The translations under genes were made by a program, and so were the position numbers. From contig DIZR01000038.1 of NCBI GenBank assembly GCA_002429425.1, positions 1-5,182 of the forward strand: a stretch of 5,182 bases of DNA. The letters run 5' to 3'. Below the pieces are notes generated by a model. The model did no database searches. It saw nothing but the letters and a program-made list of their open reading frames with translations, and was not told where the DNA came from. The first letter of the stretch is position 1. Each line of letters starts with the position of its first letter. Of the stretch, positions 5,180-5,182 are shown in pieces. This stretch comes from Patescibacteria group bacterium UBA6023 (GTDB taxonomy: Bacteria > Patescibacteriota > Minisyncoccia > Phycocordibacterales > UBA6899).

Positions 5180-5182
5180 GTA

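Noticed and set aside
1..5182. TGA recoded as glycine (Gracilibacteria/SR1 code)
   Set aside because: No TGA occurs inside the intact genes and glycines use GGN codons. The absence of TGA stops among seven genes is too small a sample to mean anything.

Overview
The window is a moderately AT-rich bacterial segment read with the standard code. Every intact gene ends in TAA or TAG, and none needs TGA recoding. Gene density is high, none of the five starts with visible upstream sequence has a recognisable Shine-Dalgarno, and at several genes a -10 box lies 6-9 nt before the ATG, so many transcripts look leaderless. The short trehalose-synthase-like GH13 protein, the IS30-type transposase remnant and this gene style remind me of Patescibacteria (CPR, Parcubacteria-like). 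That assignment is an inference from gene style and not proven here.

Layout, left to right. Positions 1-378 (+) hold the end, or possibly all, of an unrecognised protein. It converges on a GH13 family enzyme (449-1780, -) that has the complete catalytic (beta/alpha)8 core of the trehalose synthase/maltose glucosyltransferase type but stops at the beginning of domain C. A 10-bp inverted repeat brackets the end of this gene. The 700-bp gap between GH13 and the next gene (1781-2480) is not empty. It carries a frameshifted, internally deleted IS30-family transposase on the minus strand, possibly with both element ends still visible. The GH13 promoter sits at one of these ends.

The right half is a run of small plus-strand genes: a DoxX/DoxD-type four-helix membrane protein (2481-2939), a RimJ/RimL-type GNAT acetyltransferase (3016-3564), and an ArsR-type repressor (3637-3933) followed 25 nt later by a LUD-domain (LutC/DUF162) protein (3959-4576). 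The ArsR promoter has an inverted repeat bracketing its -10 box, which suggests autoregulation and, through read-through, control of the LUD gene. A perfect 18-bp hairpin (4612-4651) ends the plus-strand run and probably also terminates the convergent DUF1003 membrane protein (4718-5179, -) at the right edge.

The genes do not form an obvious pathway apart from the ArsR-LUD pair. I see no CRISPR array, tRNA, rRNA or defence system, and no convincing new multi-gene system. The main points of interest are the IS30 relic beside the GH13 promoter, the GH13 truncation, the leaderless promoters and the ArsR operator.
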